A DNA stretch of 64,000 nt, taken from Hypomesus transpacificus. Its lineage: Eukaryota; Chordata; Actinopteri; Osmeriformes; Osmeridae. The DNA lies in the NCBI RefSeq assembly GCF_021917145.1, contig NW_025813778.1, positions 59,818 to 123,817 on the forward strand, read 5' to 3'. This document shows, piece after piece, positions 1-11,382 of the stretch (positions within the stretch are counted from its first letter, which is position 1; every line of letters starts with the position of its first letter). Both the position numbers and the translations under genes were made by a program. Under the pieces are notes generated by a model. It was not told where the DNA came from, ran no database searches, and saw nothing but the letters and a program-made list of their open reading frames with translations.

Positions 1-108
1 TTGGAAGTGTTCTGTAGAAAAATTACTTTAAAATAAAAATAACAAAAACAACAACAAAATCTGATTGTTGTTTTTTATACTCTTTCACTGTCTTTTTCAC
101 CTGTTCTC

Positions 109-236
109 AGGCATGGTTCCAGAACTTAGGCATGGTTCCAGAACTCAGGCATCATGGTTCCAGAACTCAGGCATTGTTCCAGAATTCAGGCATAGTTCCA
201 GAACTCAGGCATGGTTCCAGAACTCAGACATGGTTG
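109..236. repeat. 19-bp minisatellite
   Basis: About six tandem copies of a 19-base unit close to GGCATGGTTCCAGAACTCA are seen; one copy has a 3-base insertion and others have single substitutions. It is non-coding by context. Confidence 0.9.
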
Positions 237-500
237 TGAAACAGTGGATCCCTGCCTAATATGTTTTTAATGGGTGAGTGACGATGGTTGCGGATGAACT
301 GCAAAGGTTAAGACACAAGTCTTATATCTAAGGTGTATCTCTGCACCTTGTGGCAGAGAAAACAAACAAGCTTCTCTGATCTCTCATGCGTGGCTGAAAT
401 CTCTGAGAAACTGCCCTGTTTTAGACAGTTTTGCACAATCCTGGTTAATCTCTATCCTAGTGGGGTACTACAGCATGATCTTTTGGTGTTACACCTCTAT

Positions 501-501
<1 letters not shown>

Positions 502-537
<36 letters not shown>

Positions 538-655
538 GCAAGATAAATCAAAGGAGAACTCTGGGAGGTCTTGGAATAAAATGGGCTGTGTTGTGCCTGC
601 CTGTCTGTCTGTCTGTCTGCCTGTCTGTATGTCTGTTTGTCTGTCTGTCTGTCAG
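502..655. repeat. (TG)n followed by (CTGT)n microsatellites
   Basis: A pure TG run of about 31 bases (502-533) is followed, after a short unique spacer, by an imperfect CTGT tetranucleotide array (about 597-655). Confidence 0.9.
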
Positions 656-857
656 TTTGCCAGTCTTTCAGCGTGTGAGTGTGTATGAGTGTGTGTGTTT
701 GTACGTGTGTGTGTGACAGAGAGAAGTTTCTACATGTTTGTCAGCCTGTACATCCATACTCCAACCCTTTTAGACAAACAAAACCCAACTGATGTGCGAA
801 CACACAGAAGACTCTCAGAATCTATCTTACCCGACCTCTTTGTTTCTATTCACTCTA

Positions 858-1062
858 TCACACACACACACACTCTCTATCTCACACACACACACACACT
901 CTCTCTCACACACTCACACACAGCCGTCCTTATTTCTTACCTCTCCCCTGCTTCTCCTGTGTTTGATGTTATGGATGAGAGACTGTGTTTGCTAAAACTA
1001 CCTCGCTGTGGCCTGTCTCGAGAAAAAGAGAAAGAGAGAGAGAGAGACAGAGAGAGAGAGAG

Positions 1063-1142
<80 letters not shown>
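858..1142. repeat. (CA)n/(CTCA)n array and long (GA)n array
   Basis: CA/CTCA-rich sequence fills about 858-925. An interrupted GA run of about 120 bases fills 1019-1142. The reading frames over the GA tract only encode Arg-Glu or Ser-Leu repeats. Confidence 0.9.
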
Positions 1143-1146
<4 letters not shown>

Positions 1147-1400
1147 GCCTGGGTTTAAATTTCGATCTTTTTAGCACAAAAAAAGTCAACAGCAAGAGAT
1201 AACAACAGTATAACAAATACAAAACAGAATCCAAGACAGGAAAACAACCGTGATGCAAATGTTATGACCATTGTGACGGGCGTCACAACCAGAGAGGTCA
1301 TATTCACATTTACATCTTTACAGTTCTGTCTGTCCCAAACATGCTGGCTCGCCTGGTTGTCATGCAATCACCATGAAGGCCTGATGGGAGGGGGATGGGG

Positions 1401-1500
1401 NNNNNNNNNNNNNNNNNNNNNNNNNNNNNNNNNNNNNNNNNNNNNNNNNNNNNNNNNNNNNNNNNNNNNNNNNNNNNNNNNNNNNNNNNNNNNNNNNNNN
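1401..1500. other. Assembly gap of 100 N
   Basis: Exactly 100 unknown bases, the conventional size for a gap of unknown length. It lies next to G-rich sequence on the left and CT-rich sequence on the right, which suggests the gap sits in an unassembled simple repeat. Confidence 0.99.
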
Positions 1501-1906
1501 CTCCCTCGCTCTCTCCATCCCTCTATCCCCTGTCTTAGGGTGTGGAGAGAGCTCTGCCCCCCTCCCCCCTCGCCTCCCTTCCTCGCTCAGAGCGATGACT
1601 TCACCTGCCTGTCTACATAATTCAAGGAGGACTTAACCTCATGTAGCAGAGATGACTGGGTCTGTGAGTGAATGCTGTCAGCTGGAAAGTACTGGACGCT
1701 CAGACAGAGAGGACGTCCCAACAGCTCTAAATAGCGTTCAATCATTGGTTTATTATCATGGATATTGTAGTTATTTATTTTGATCATGATGTATGTTGAC
1801 CTAAAAGTATTATTTTCTAAGAAGTCAAAGGAATCAGCGGGTTTGAGTTTTTTAAACTTTATTTAATTTTTAACACTCAATCATTTGTGGTTTATTTATT
1901 TTGAAT

Positions 1907-1964
1907 TTTGCAGGATAATTTAGAATTATGCAGGATAATTTAGAATTATGCAGGATAATTTAGA
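1907..1964. repeat. 20-bp tandem repeat, three copies
   Basis: Three near-identical copies of a 20-base unit close to ATGCAGGATAATTTAGAATT in AT-rich DNA. Confidence 0.9.
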
Positions 1965-3302
1965 GTTGACATTATAGATTAAACATATATGACAGAATAC
2001 ATTAATACAGTAATAGCAAGTGTATCTGACTCACGTGTGCTTGCTTTAACAGTCTATGATATTGTGATATTTCATTCTCGTCTTCACTTCATTTTAAAGT
2101 CATCTCACTCATCTATGACTCATCGCAACCTTCATAGAACACCAAAACATAAAACACGTAATCATCAAACCTCAGTTTACAACTAATTCATTCCAAATTC
2201 AAAGAGACAAAGGCAAGAGTAGGATTGTTTGACGGAGTTTGTGCTTTTGAAACATAATTCATGTTTTTATTAGAGCTTGTGTTTCCAAAACGAAGAGTTT
2301 ACTACTTTGGCAGCGAATGCTGAAATCTTTCTTTAATGACATACAATTTTCTCTTTGTGAAACAAACGCAAACTAAGCAAACTCAAGCCCCACGTCGAAG
2401 ACTCTCGAAGGAGCTCTCCTCAAAACAGATGAAAAACAACCGGGGAAACTCGGCTGATGAAAGTACACAATCACTTTTAATTATATACTTTGCCCCTTGG
2501 CAAATATATCTTGTTGCAATTTCTTTTTTGTTCAAATCGTAATACAAAATATCTGTCGATGTTGACTGAAGATCTTGAGGAGAAACATGTGACCTCTTCT
2601 CCAAAGTTCAGTTTAGGTTGTGGATGACTAACTAGCACACAAAATCCTGTACTTTACTGATTGTCTAAATTACCCTCATTTTTATAATAATAATAATCCG
2701 TAAAGAATCCTGCTGAAAAGGAATGTCGACTCAAATAGAATTATTGAAAAACATCAGGTTTTTCGAGGGCACCTTTTCTGGAACGACCCGGAGAGTTTCG
2801 ACCCTGAAACTTCTCGCACATCCAAAACTATTAGCCTTAAACAACCCCCTGCTCTCTTTACTGTAAGACACAAACCAGTCCAAACCGACCAGACCACAAG
2901 CAGGTACTCATGTTAGACACTCCGAGATGACCCTGCTTACGTAGATTTTTCATTTCATTTTATTTAGCTGATGCTTTGATCCCGAGCAGTGTACAGAAGG
3001 CTACATGAGGGAGACTGATGAGTCGTGTGGGTGTTTACGCTTCCTCGGCCTGAGTTCACCGTGACTCCTCTACGGTTTGTCTCTCTGTCTTCACATCGCA
3101 GCCATCCTGTGGTGATTGGGTTTCAAGACAAATGAACTTAGAGCTTTTTTTTTTTCTCTCAGTCTCTCGTGAATACAGTCATATGTCAGGCCTGGCAGAT
3201 TGTGTTTGAGACTTGGACGATCAATCTAGTGACACTGAGAAGCCTTAGAGCTCTCTGTCTAATGCACACAAGCTGGAGCAAAGATATTAACCCAGTTGAT
3301 CG

Positions 3303-3405
3303 GTCTACACACACACCCACACAGACACACACACACACACGCAACCACTCCCACGTACGCATACACACACACGAACACACACACTCCCAAACACACACAC
3401 ACACA
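3303..3405. repeat. (CA)n microsatellite
   Basis: An interrupted CA array of about 100 bases with ACACAC blocks separated by CCCACAC and CGCAAC variants. Confidence 0.9.
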
Positions 3406-3659
3406 AGGGAAGGAACTGATCTCGTGTGCAGGCCTCCACCTTTTAGATCCGAGGGTATTTTCTAAATTTGTGAGGTTTTGTGGGGTGCAAAGAACAGCTT
3501 TGATGTCACAGTATATCTTCCTGAGCCTCTGGCTCCGAGCGTCGCTTCAGTCCAGCCCTCCACCTTCAGTTCTGACTTCGCACCACTCCAAACGTCTAAT
3601 TTAAGGCCTGGCTTATGGAAATTGGGCTTTATATACTACAGACTCTTCTGCAAGTGCTT

Positions 3660-3800
3660 TAACAGGCTCTCTTTATCTCTCTCTTTCCCTCTCTCTTCAA
3701 TTCCTCTCTCTCTCTCTTCCTCTCTCTTTCTCTCTGTGTTTCTCTCTTTCTCTTCCTCTCTCTTTATCTCTCTCTCTCTTCTCTCTCTTCCTCATTCTGT
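3660..3800. repeat. CT-rich simple repeat
   Basis: About 140 bases of imperfect CTCTCT and TCTTTC repeats; polypyrimidine on the + strand. Confidence 0.85.
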
Positions 3801-4397
3801 TTGTGACTGGTCGTAACTCAGATGTTGAAGGTGTTTGGCTGGACCGAGGCTGGGTTCTGGTTCTGAGTTCTGCTTTCTGGTTCTGGTAAGACAGAAGAAC
3901 CCTAGATCAGACATAGAATAGCATTCCTCGCCTGGCTGACCATTTTAAACACGTGAATAAAATAGTGTAAAACATAAAAGAAGATTTTTGTGTTTCCTAC
4001 AGTGTGTATGTGTGCGTGTGTGTGTATTAGTAGGGTCAAGGAGTGACACACTTTTGAGTATTATTACAGGGTTTTACTAACCTTTGTTTTTGTAAGATTT
4101 ATTGATATTCATGCAATTTAGCCAGCATGTACAGCACAATGTTCAAACATGTTCATCCACCGCATCTACAAAACAAATGGCATTGACAAACATGTCAAGT
4201 CTAACTATTCCTTTCTCTCTTTCTTCCTCTCTGTCTTTCTCTCTTTCTCCCTTTCAGGCTTTTGAGACTTCGGGGGGAAAAACTAAGGAAAATAAAGGCG
4301 AAACGTCCGCTTGTTTCCCGTCCAATTTATTCTGCCTGTCTGTCAGCACTGCCATCCATCTGTAACAGGAAGACAACGACGAGCCTGTCTGCAGCTG

Positions 4398-4409
4398 TGT
4401 GTGTGTGTT

Positions 4410-4444
<35 letters not shown>
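4398..4444. repeat. (TG)n microsatellite
   Basis: About 45 bases of TG repeat with two TTTG interruptions. Confidence 0.9.
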
Positions 4445-4608
4445 GCCTTTGACATGAGTGTACCTCGCCAACACCAATAACTTGTGGGTTGTCGTGGTGG
4501 CAGGAGGGAGGAGAGACGCAGGGTGTAGTTGGGTGGCAAGGTGGGAACTGGCCTCTGCACACGCCCAGCCATACAGTCTGATCACCTCAACCTCCACCTG
4601 TACCCCCA

Positions 4609-4785
4609 CCTGACAAACCAGCCTGAACAAAACGAGTCCGTACGAACCAGCCGGTTTAAACCACCCTGTACAAACTATCCAAAACAAACCACCCTGTACA
4701 AACCAGCCTGAACAAACCAGCCTGAACAAACCAGCCTGAACAAACCACCCTGTACAAACCACCCTGTGCAAACCAGCCTAAACAG
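4609..4785. repeat. Minisatellite of 11-14 bp units
   Basis: Tandem units of the types ACAAACCAGCCTGA and ACAAACCACCCTGT alternate irregularly over about 175 bases. Unit length and order vary, so it is an imperfect minisatellite. The reverse frame gives a repetitive LVCTGWFVQ-type peptide with no family resemblance. Confidence 0.85.
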
Positions 4786-4975
4786 GACTGAAACTGTGTT
4801 ACAACGGTGAGAGCCCAAAGTAGGTAAACCTCTTTAGAACAGAAGGCGACGTGACCCATCCTGTTGTTGTTGTAATCACTCGGGGTTGACACAGTTGACA
4901 AACATATACGACCTCAAGTGAATTAGAGGAGGACAAAGGAACGCACCTACTGAAGCAACTTCCGACACAACCATT

Positions 4976-5243
4976 ATGTCAGCCCTGTGGGCCGAACTCA
5001 CGGCAGCCGTCAAAACATGTTGTTGTCGGGAGGGACTGTGGGATTCTCTGCTGAAACCTGAGCAACACCGGGTGAGTTTCAGAAGTGTGTGTGCCTGTAC
5101 ACGTGTGTGTGTGTGTTTTTCTCCACCGCATCGGTGCGTTTCTGCGTGCGTGCGTGTGTGACACACCCGCGTCAGAGGAGCTGCAGAATATGATGGATGA
5201 CTTCTTCCGAGTGACAGAGCTTTACCGCAAGGGTGACCTCCTG
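4976..5243 (+). CDS. Possible two-exon coding fragment, unrecognised
   Basis: Two short open segments read like protein and join in frame. The first, ATG at 4976 to about 5070, gives 32 residues beginning MSALWAELTAAVK and ends at a good donor (CGG then GTGAGT). A ~107-base TG-rich intron follows. The second, about 5178-5243, gives 22 residues including MMDDFFRVTELYRKG and ends at a donor-like GTGGGT. The acceptor has a poor pyrimidine tract (..GCGTCAGAG). The composition looks helical and globular, unlike the repeat-encoded frames around it. I do not recognise a family and cannot find a convincing third exon. It could be the remains of a gene, the start of a small lineage-specific gene, a non-coding transcript, or chance. 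Confidence 0.25.
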
Positions 5244-5309
5244 GTGGGTTTTAGGCACCTTCTAAACATGAGGACATGCGTGTCCTCGACGGGCCGGGCA
5301 GAGGGATGG

Positions 5310-5374
5310 ATGCCGGGGATGGTTGCCGGGGCTGGTTGCTGGGGCTGGTTGCCGGGGCTGGTTGCCGGGGCTGG
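5310..5374. repeat. 13-bp GGTTGCCGGGGCT minisatellite
   Basis: About five G-rich tandem copies of GGTTGCCGGGGCT and close variants. Regularly spaced GGGG runs give some G-quadruplex potential on the + strand. Confidence 0.85.
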
Positions 5375-5654
5375 ACTCTTGTCCACAAAGTCAGAGGGAT
5401 CCACACACCCCCTGGGCCAGGGTCCGGTGACTCCTTTTCCCGTCTGGAGCGCGTCCATGAGGCGGTTGCCCGCGGAGACGGAGAGGAGGCGGTTGCTCGC
5501 GGAGACGGAGACGGAGAGGAGGCGGAAGAAAATAGGGTTTGGTTGGCCAGACTAGAAGAGTGTGCCAGCTGTGTTTATTTGACCTTTGACCTTCCGGCCT
5601 CTCACATCTCCACAGCCTCTCATTCTGACCAGCCTCACAGTACACCTCCAGAGA

Positions 5655-5656
<2 letters not shown>

Positions 5657-5723
<67 letters not shown>
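5657..5723. repeat. (GA)n microsatellite
   Basis: About 66 bases of GA repeat with a single GAAA interruption. Confidence 0.95.
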
Positions 5724-5837
5724 GTTGTTGAAGAGTACAATCAACCTTCAAGAAGTGGAGGGGCAGGAACTATGAAGCTGTACTAATGCAGTAGACCTGA
5801 CCTCTGGCAATCAGTCCTGGGTCCCCTTCTCTCTCTC

Positions 5838-5892
5838 CCACACACACACACATACACACACACACACTCACTCTCTCACACACACACACAGT
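5838..5892. repeat. (CA)n microsatellite
   Basis: About 55 bases of CA repeat with TCACTC interruptions. Confidence 0.9.
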
Positions 5893-6152
5893 TACACACA
5901 CAGATGAGACTTTTAGAGCAGACTGGATCAAAGCTTGTCAGATTCCACCCAGAGCCACTTTGGTGTGAAATATGGCTGCGTAGTTTAGGCCGGCCGGGAG
6001 ACTCAGAAGGGTTCAAAATCACCCTGTGGACAGAGAGCGATGCTGGCTTTCCACAGTGGAGGGAGGGAGGAGAAGGGAGGGAGGGGAATTTGTCGGATAC
6101 AGTAGTTACAAGTTTCACAGTAGTCAAATCTAGAGTCAGATTGAGAGGCAGG

Positions 6153-6226
<74 letters not shown>

Positions 6227-6227
6227 G
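6153..6227. repeat. (GACA)n microsatellite
   Basis: A near-perfect GACA tetranucleotide array of about 19 units. Confidence 0.95.
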
Positions 6228-6900
6228 GACAGAGGGGTCTCTCTGGGCACCAGACAGCAGCACTGACACACTGAGACCTAATGACACGCTCAATTACACG
6301 CCTCACAGAGACGTCATGGACGCCATGACAACTGGTCCATCTCCTCGTTGACGAGATCTTAGCATCTGTGTGTTCCCAACTCAGACAGAACGACAGTTAC
6401 TTGAGATCACATACACACATCAAAATCACAGTTAAAGTTATTCATCTTTACTTAATCTAATTTAAGTACATTGACACATGCTTTTTACAGGTTTACATTG
6501 AGTTTATAATTGATATTAAATATCATGTATACATTATAAATAACGTCTATCGTTATATGATTAAAAACACAGTATCGCACAACCTCATGGTTGAAAACAC
6601 ATGAACAGAGAAGCAGTATCAGACAGAACGTGAGTTGGGTTTCACGTTGAACTGGGATGATCGTGTGTGATGCCACAGGACAAGCATGACAGCTCACGCA
6701 GCACGGCGAGGGGGAGAGGAACAACCTGGCATCCCTACTTCCTGCTTGGGCAGTGCAGAGAGCGGCTAGGCGTTTGTTTGTTTGTCCGCTGGGATGGCCG
6801 TCTCCATAGCTTCAGTCTACATTAACTTTGCATGAGGTAGTACGGGAGATACCTCATTACGAATGTGCTTGTTTTAGATGACAAGCTCTCAAATTACTGC

Positions 6901-7312
6901 TCACACACACACACAAGCCTGAGCCATCACCCCCTACACACACACACTACCACACACACACACACACTAACACACACACAGACACAAGCCTAAGCCGTCA
7001 CCCTCTACCCACAAACACACAAACTAACACGCGCACACACACACTACCACACACACACACACACACACAAACACACACTCCTCTGCTGTCTGCTTTGTCT
7101 CTAGTTCCCTGTGAAAACAAATTAGTCACAAACGTTTGCATGCAAACACAAACACACCCAGCAGCAAATACACACACACACACATCAGACACACACACAC
7201 ACACATCAGACACACACACACACACATCAGACACACACACACGCACATACAGTACACACACAGACCCCGACACACACTCAACCCCCCACACACATAGACA
7301 ATGACACACACA
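6901..7312. repeat. CA-rich satellite block
   Basis: Several CA arrays separated by short unique DNA. At about 7170-7240 the unit ACACACACACACATCAGAC (about 20 bases) is repeated in tandem, making a higher-order CA repeat. Confidence 0.9.
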
Positions 7313-7774
7313 CGCACTCCACCGGTGGTCCTGTTTGGAGGACAGTCATGAGTTCTGTCCATTGTATCTCCAAGGAGAGCAGGAGGACAAAAGTAACAAG
7401 ACGACAGGTAAACAAACCGCCGTATTAGGGCAACGAACCTTAGAAATCCATCTCCACCTCCTCTCACCCTGCCTCCCCCCCCCCCCCCCCCTGCCTCCCC
7501 CCTCCTCACCTATGTCAGACATGGCCCTTAGGGGTAAAAGATATAAACCAACCGTGGTATTTTAGATTCATCCAAAGGACCATCTGCTAATAATTCACGG
7601 CTTTAGTCTAACAACAATCTAACAATAGCCTGCCACACCTGCTTTGTCACGCGCAGTGTGTCCAGTGAAACTAAACATTTGGATTCTGTCCATCTGTCTC
7701 AGAGATGCCAGTGTGGAACATTCTGACACACTGATGGCGGTGCACAGATGTGGGATGTGTGGAAATCCGCCTGT

Positions 7775-8030
7775 CTGTCTGTCATTTTGTTTCTCTCTCT
7801 GTCTGCTTGCCTGCCTGTCTGTCTGTCATTCTGTCTCTCTCTCTGTCTGCTTGCCTGTCTGTCTGTTTCTCTTGCTGTCTGCTTGCCTGTCTGTCTGTCA
7901 TTCTGTCTCTCTCTCTGTCTGCTTGCCTGTCTGTCTGTTTCTCTTGCTGTCTGCTTGCCTGCCTGTCTGTCATTCTGTCTCTCTCTCTGTCTGCTTGCCT
8001 GACTGTTTGTCTGCCTTTTTGTCTCTCTGT
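7775..8030. repeat. CTGT-type array with a 72-bp higher-order unit
   Basis: CTGT-rich DNA in which a longer unit, starting at the marker CATTCTGTCT, recurs at 7827, 7899 and 7971, an exact 72-base period. A shorter partial unit precedes it. The reading frames give repeated LSVCLPVCLS-type peptides on one strand only because 72 is a multiple of 3; there is no other coding evidence. Confidence 0.9.
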
Positions 8031-8119
8031 CTCACTGCCCACCTGTCTCACTGCATGTGCGTGTGTTGTGGTGGGAAGCTTGTCCGATCCTACATCAGTG
8101 AAGCTAAAAAGGGTCCCAG

Positions 8120-8240
8120 GGGTTCTCCTCCTCCCCTACCTCCTCCCCTCCTCCTCCCCCTCTTCCCCCACCTCCTCCCCTCCTCCTCCCCTACCTCCTC
8201 CCCTCCTCCTCCCCCTCTTCCCCCTCCTCCTCCCCTAGCC
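8120..8240. repeat. CTCC polypyrimidine tract
   Basis: About 120 bases of almost pure pyrimidine built from CCTCCTCCCC and CCCTACCT units. Confidence 0.85.
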
Positions 8241-8399
8241 TCCTCTAGGTGTTTTTCTGCCTGCCTGGATGCGCTGTGGGGAAAAAATAAGAAAGACAGA
8301 GAGAGAAGTAGACAGACATAAAATGAAAGGAATGGAAGGAAGGTAAGAAGGAAGGAAGACAGACAGAAAGAAAGAAAAAGCAAGCAGCAGAGGGCCTCG

Positions 8400-8720
8400 T
8401 TCCTGGGCGCCAAGCCTCTCTGTGTTTTTATGGGCCTTCTTAATGACACTGTGTTGGGGTGATTTTTATAAGAGGCCAGAAAGCAAAAGGGCTAAAGTGC
8501 CTCATGCTAAAGACTCCTATGAACAGCTTTATGGCCGCAGATAGCGTTTTATCTGACAATCAAGATAAAAACGCCACGCTAGTTCATTCCCTCGATTTTT
8601 CCCACTCTCTGTTCCGCAGCCTTCAGAGCATGTGGAATTCCTGGGTCAAGGCAGTAAATCGTCCTTCAGGACAACATCTTTTTCCCGAATACCTTTCGCT
8701 CCGACAGAGTCAGGAATGTG
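8400..8720. promoter_or_regulatory. Candidate upstream enhancer island (pitx1)
   Basis: A complex, non-repetitive island of about 300 bases between two repeat fields. It contains TTTTTATGGGCC (about 8425-8440), TTTTTATAAG (about 8463) and CTTTATGGCC (8527-8536), which resemble posterior HOX/CDX sites (TTTATGG core). It also has an imperfect inverted repeat at 8544-8574: GCGTTTTATC, a 10-base spacer, GATAAAAACGC, which places two GATA-type sites face to face. Motif density and sequence complexity are what I see; enhancer function and the link to pitx1 are inference. Confidence 0.3.
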
Positions 8721-8839
8721 CAGCTCCTACCTTGTGATGTGCCTGTCTCGTGCAGAGCACAGCTGTAGATCACGCTGCTGTGACGCTGGTGGAGGGGGGG
8801 TTGTCCAGGGAGGTGGAATAGTGTCCCACCAGAATCCAA

Positions 8840-9115
8840 CCCCTTCCTCCCCTCCCTCTCTCCTTCCTCACTCTCCTCCTCTCTCCTTCCTTCCCCCCTC
8901 CCTTTCCTCCCTTCCTCTCCTCCGTCTCTCGCTCTTCCCTCCCTCCCTCCCCCCCCTCCCTCCCTCCCTCCCCCCTCCCTCCCTCCCCCCCCCTCCCTCC
9001 CTCCCCTCCCTCCTCCCTCCCTCCCTCCCTCCCTCCGTCCCTCCGTCCCTCCGTCCCTCCGTCCCTCCGTCCCTCCGTCCCTCCGTCCCTCCGTCCCTCC
9101 GTCCCCTCCCTCCTC
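8840..9115. repeat. (CCCT)n and (CCGTCCCT)n polypyrimidine array
   Basis: Pyrimidine-rich DNA of about 275 bases. Its last part (about 9030-9105) is a regular 8-base CCGTCCCT array of about nine copies. The complementary strand is G-rich (GGGA/GGGACGGA). Confidence 0.9.
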
Positions 9116-9925
9116 ATCAGCTATGAGAGTTTTTTGTGAGAAAAGTAAACATGCGGTCGAGGTTGTTGTTAGTGAACAGAGAACAAACACTTAGCGAAGT
9201 CTCGTTCAGCCCGTTTTCTTATCCTATTGGTGAAAAAAGCCTCTCTCATCCGTGACTGATGTCGTGAGGAAGTGTTGAATTAGCCAACGACACTGTGTTT
9301 CTGTAGCAGGATACATTGACACCTGAATTAAATGACTTTCATACAGATTGACTCTGTATAAAAGCTCAGGGTCAACATCCATACAATGCAGGCCTTTGTT
9401 TGTCCTGACGAAGGGTTGGCACAGGTGTGGTCGGCTTAAACAGGTAAGTAAAGCACACGTCATTTGTATAATTTCTATGTATAAATGACATATTTCATAT
9501 ACAGTTATCCTCAAGAGGTGGATTTAGACCAATGCGATTCACCCATAATTCAATGTTTTGGATGAGGTCATTTTTCCTAAGCACTTGGCCCACCGTACTG
9601 AATAAATCCTACAATTATATATTTATTTTTTATCCCATGTTTCTAAATACAGCCCTCGATGCAGGATCAACCTATAGGTCCTGTGCAGTTTAACTGTCAC
9701 TGACACGGTCAAGGCTGGCTGAACCAATCACGTTTGGCCGACGTGGCCATCCTGGGGTGTGTGATTGGCTGGAACGTGAGATGTTTGTTTTTGAGACAAC
9801 ATTCTGATGCTCCTATCCCTGTCCTCCACATGTAGGTATGCACAAGCTTTCACAGGTGTTCACTTGTGTGCCTTCATGGTTGTCCATTCTGCACAACTGT
9901 TTACTCTGGTGGCATGCTTTCGTTT
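9116..9925. other. Intergenic DNA without visible genes
   Basis: Mostly unique, moderately AT-rich sequence with two CCAAT-like boxes (near 9725 and 9765) but no open frame of note, no splice-consistent exon and no RNA gene. Confidence 0.7.
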
Positions 9926-9928
9926 GGC

Positions 9929-10129
9929 CCCTCTCCCTCTCCCTCTCCCTCTCCCTCTCCCTCTCCCTCTCTCCTCTCCCTCTCCCTCTCCCTCTCTCCT
10001 CTCCCTCTCCCTCTCCCTCCTTCTCCCTCTCCCTCTCCCTCTCCCTCTCCCTCTCCTTCTCCTTCTCTTTCGTCTCTTCAGTCCCCCCTCTCTCACCCTC
10101 TACCCTCTCTCTCCCCTCTCTCTCTCTCT

Positions 10130-10166
<37 letters not shown>

Positions 10167-10187
10167 CTCTCTCTCCCCACTATCTCT

Positions 10188-10229
<42 letters not shown>

Positions 10230-10232
10230 CAG
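9929..10232. repeat. (CTCCCT)n and (CT)n array
   Basis: About 300 bases of pure pyrimidine: CTCCCT hexamers first, then CT dinucleotides. The long serine/leucine/proline frames over it are artefacts of the repeat. Confidence 0.95.
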
Positions 10233-10239
10233 GTTCTGG

Positions 10240-10660
10240 CAGCTTTTTAATCATTTTTTCCCGCCTTTGTTTCTCTTTTGACAGTCTCTCGCTCTTGTGT
10301 GACGGCGCACAATACCTCCCCGGCCTGCGTACCTTTTCAGGCTTCCTGAAGCGAGGACTACTAATGGTCTGGCTGCTCCCTGCCTTGCCCCGCCCCTCTG
10401 GGCCGCCCCGCCCAGACCTCCAAACCCCATGACAGGCCAGGACGCTCACTTTGTCTGCCGTGTTTGTCCAAAAATTGTTTCAATATGTATATTTTCGGAA
10501 CGGTAATGTTTACACAATAAATCTTTGTGTCAGGGGAGCACAAATGGAGCCATAGGCTGGGCAGCAATGCACCTTGGGAGGCCCTGGGCTCGGCCGAGTA
10601 CTGGAGTAGGCTGTTCTCCTCCAGGTGCTTTATCCCAACCGCCCTCTGCCTCACTCGGGG
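10240..10660. promoter_or_regulatory. Complex non-coding island, possible regulatory DNA
   Basis: About 400 bases of complex sequence between CT repeats and a poly-T run. It contains AAAATTGTTTCAATATGTATA and a forkhead-like TGTTTAC (about 10507). No open frame is credible. It is flagged as possible regulatory DNA only because it is an island of complexity in a repeat field. Confidence 0.2.
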
Positions 10661-11203
10661 TGTGTTGAATTTTTTTTTTTTTTTTTTTACAGTTTCAGAG
10701 AAAGCCATTGAAACAAACAACCCCAAACTAGGCAACAACAAAAAATTCTGTTTTTCATTACATTTCAACACTCCAAACGCATACGTACGTCAGGTAATCT
10801 GAAGTATGCGACACAAGTTGCATGTTTGCATGTGTGTGTGTGTGTGTAGACTCCCAGCAGTACCAGAGACACCCTAGCCCCTCCAAGCAGCTATGACAGT
10901 TCCCAGGGCCTGAGTTGTTGCCTGGTCTTGTCTGTCTGGCCTCTCTGCCTGCGATGGGTAAGGTGGGTGAGAATCTGCAGAGACGTACACAAAGCCACCA
11001 ACAAGTCGTTTTCCCCACACTCTCTCTCTCGCTCCGCCTCCTTATCACTCTCTCTCTTTCTCTCTCTCTCTCATTTAGAAATAGGAAGAAGGGATGGGAG
11101 TGAGCAACAGAGAAATTACAGAGAATGAAGGTTGGCCTGGAGGACAGAGATGGGGTCAACACAGGAAGATAGAGATAGAAAATGTGTGATTGTTCTTTTT
11201 ATT

Positions 11204-11234
11204 GAGAGAGAGAGAAAGAGAGAGAGAGAGATAC

Positions 11235-11266
<32 letters not shown>

Positions 11267-11285
11267 TGTGAGTGAGTGAGTGAGT

Positions 11286-11382
<97 letters not shown>

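Larger units (their letters stand above)
1..4975. other. Repeat-rich intergenic DNA, far upstream of pitx1
   Basis: No recognisable gene is seen here. The stretch is dominated by microsatellites and short minisatellites, listed separately, plus a run of unknown bases. The open frames that cross it are translations of simple repeats (poly Cys-Val, Ser-Leu or Arg-Glu). About 1600-3170 is AT-rich, mostly non-repetitive DNA without gene signals. A degenerate reverse-orientation SINE tail may lie at about 2945-2985, but the match is too weak to call. Confidence 0.8.
5244..8399. other. Intergenic, repeat-rich DNA
   Basis: No gene is seen. Simple repeats (listed separately) alternate with short complex segments, for example about 5900-6060, 6300-6900 and 7330-7700, none of which has a recognisable coding or RNA signature. 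Poly-C runs occur near 7475-7490. Confidence 0.8.
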
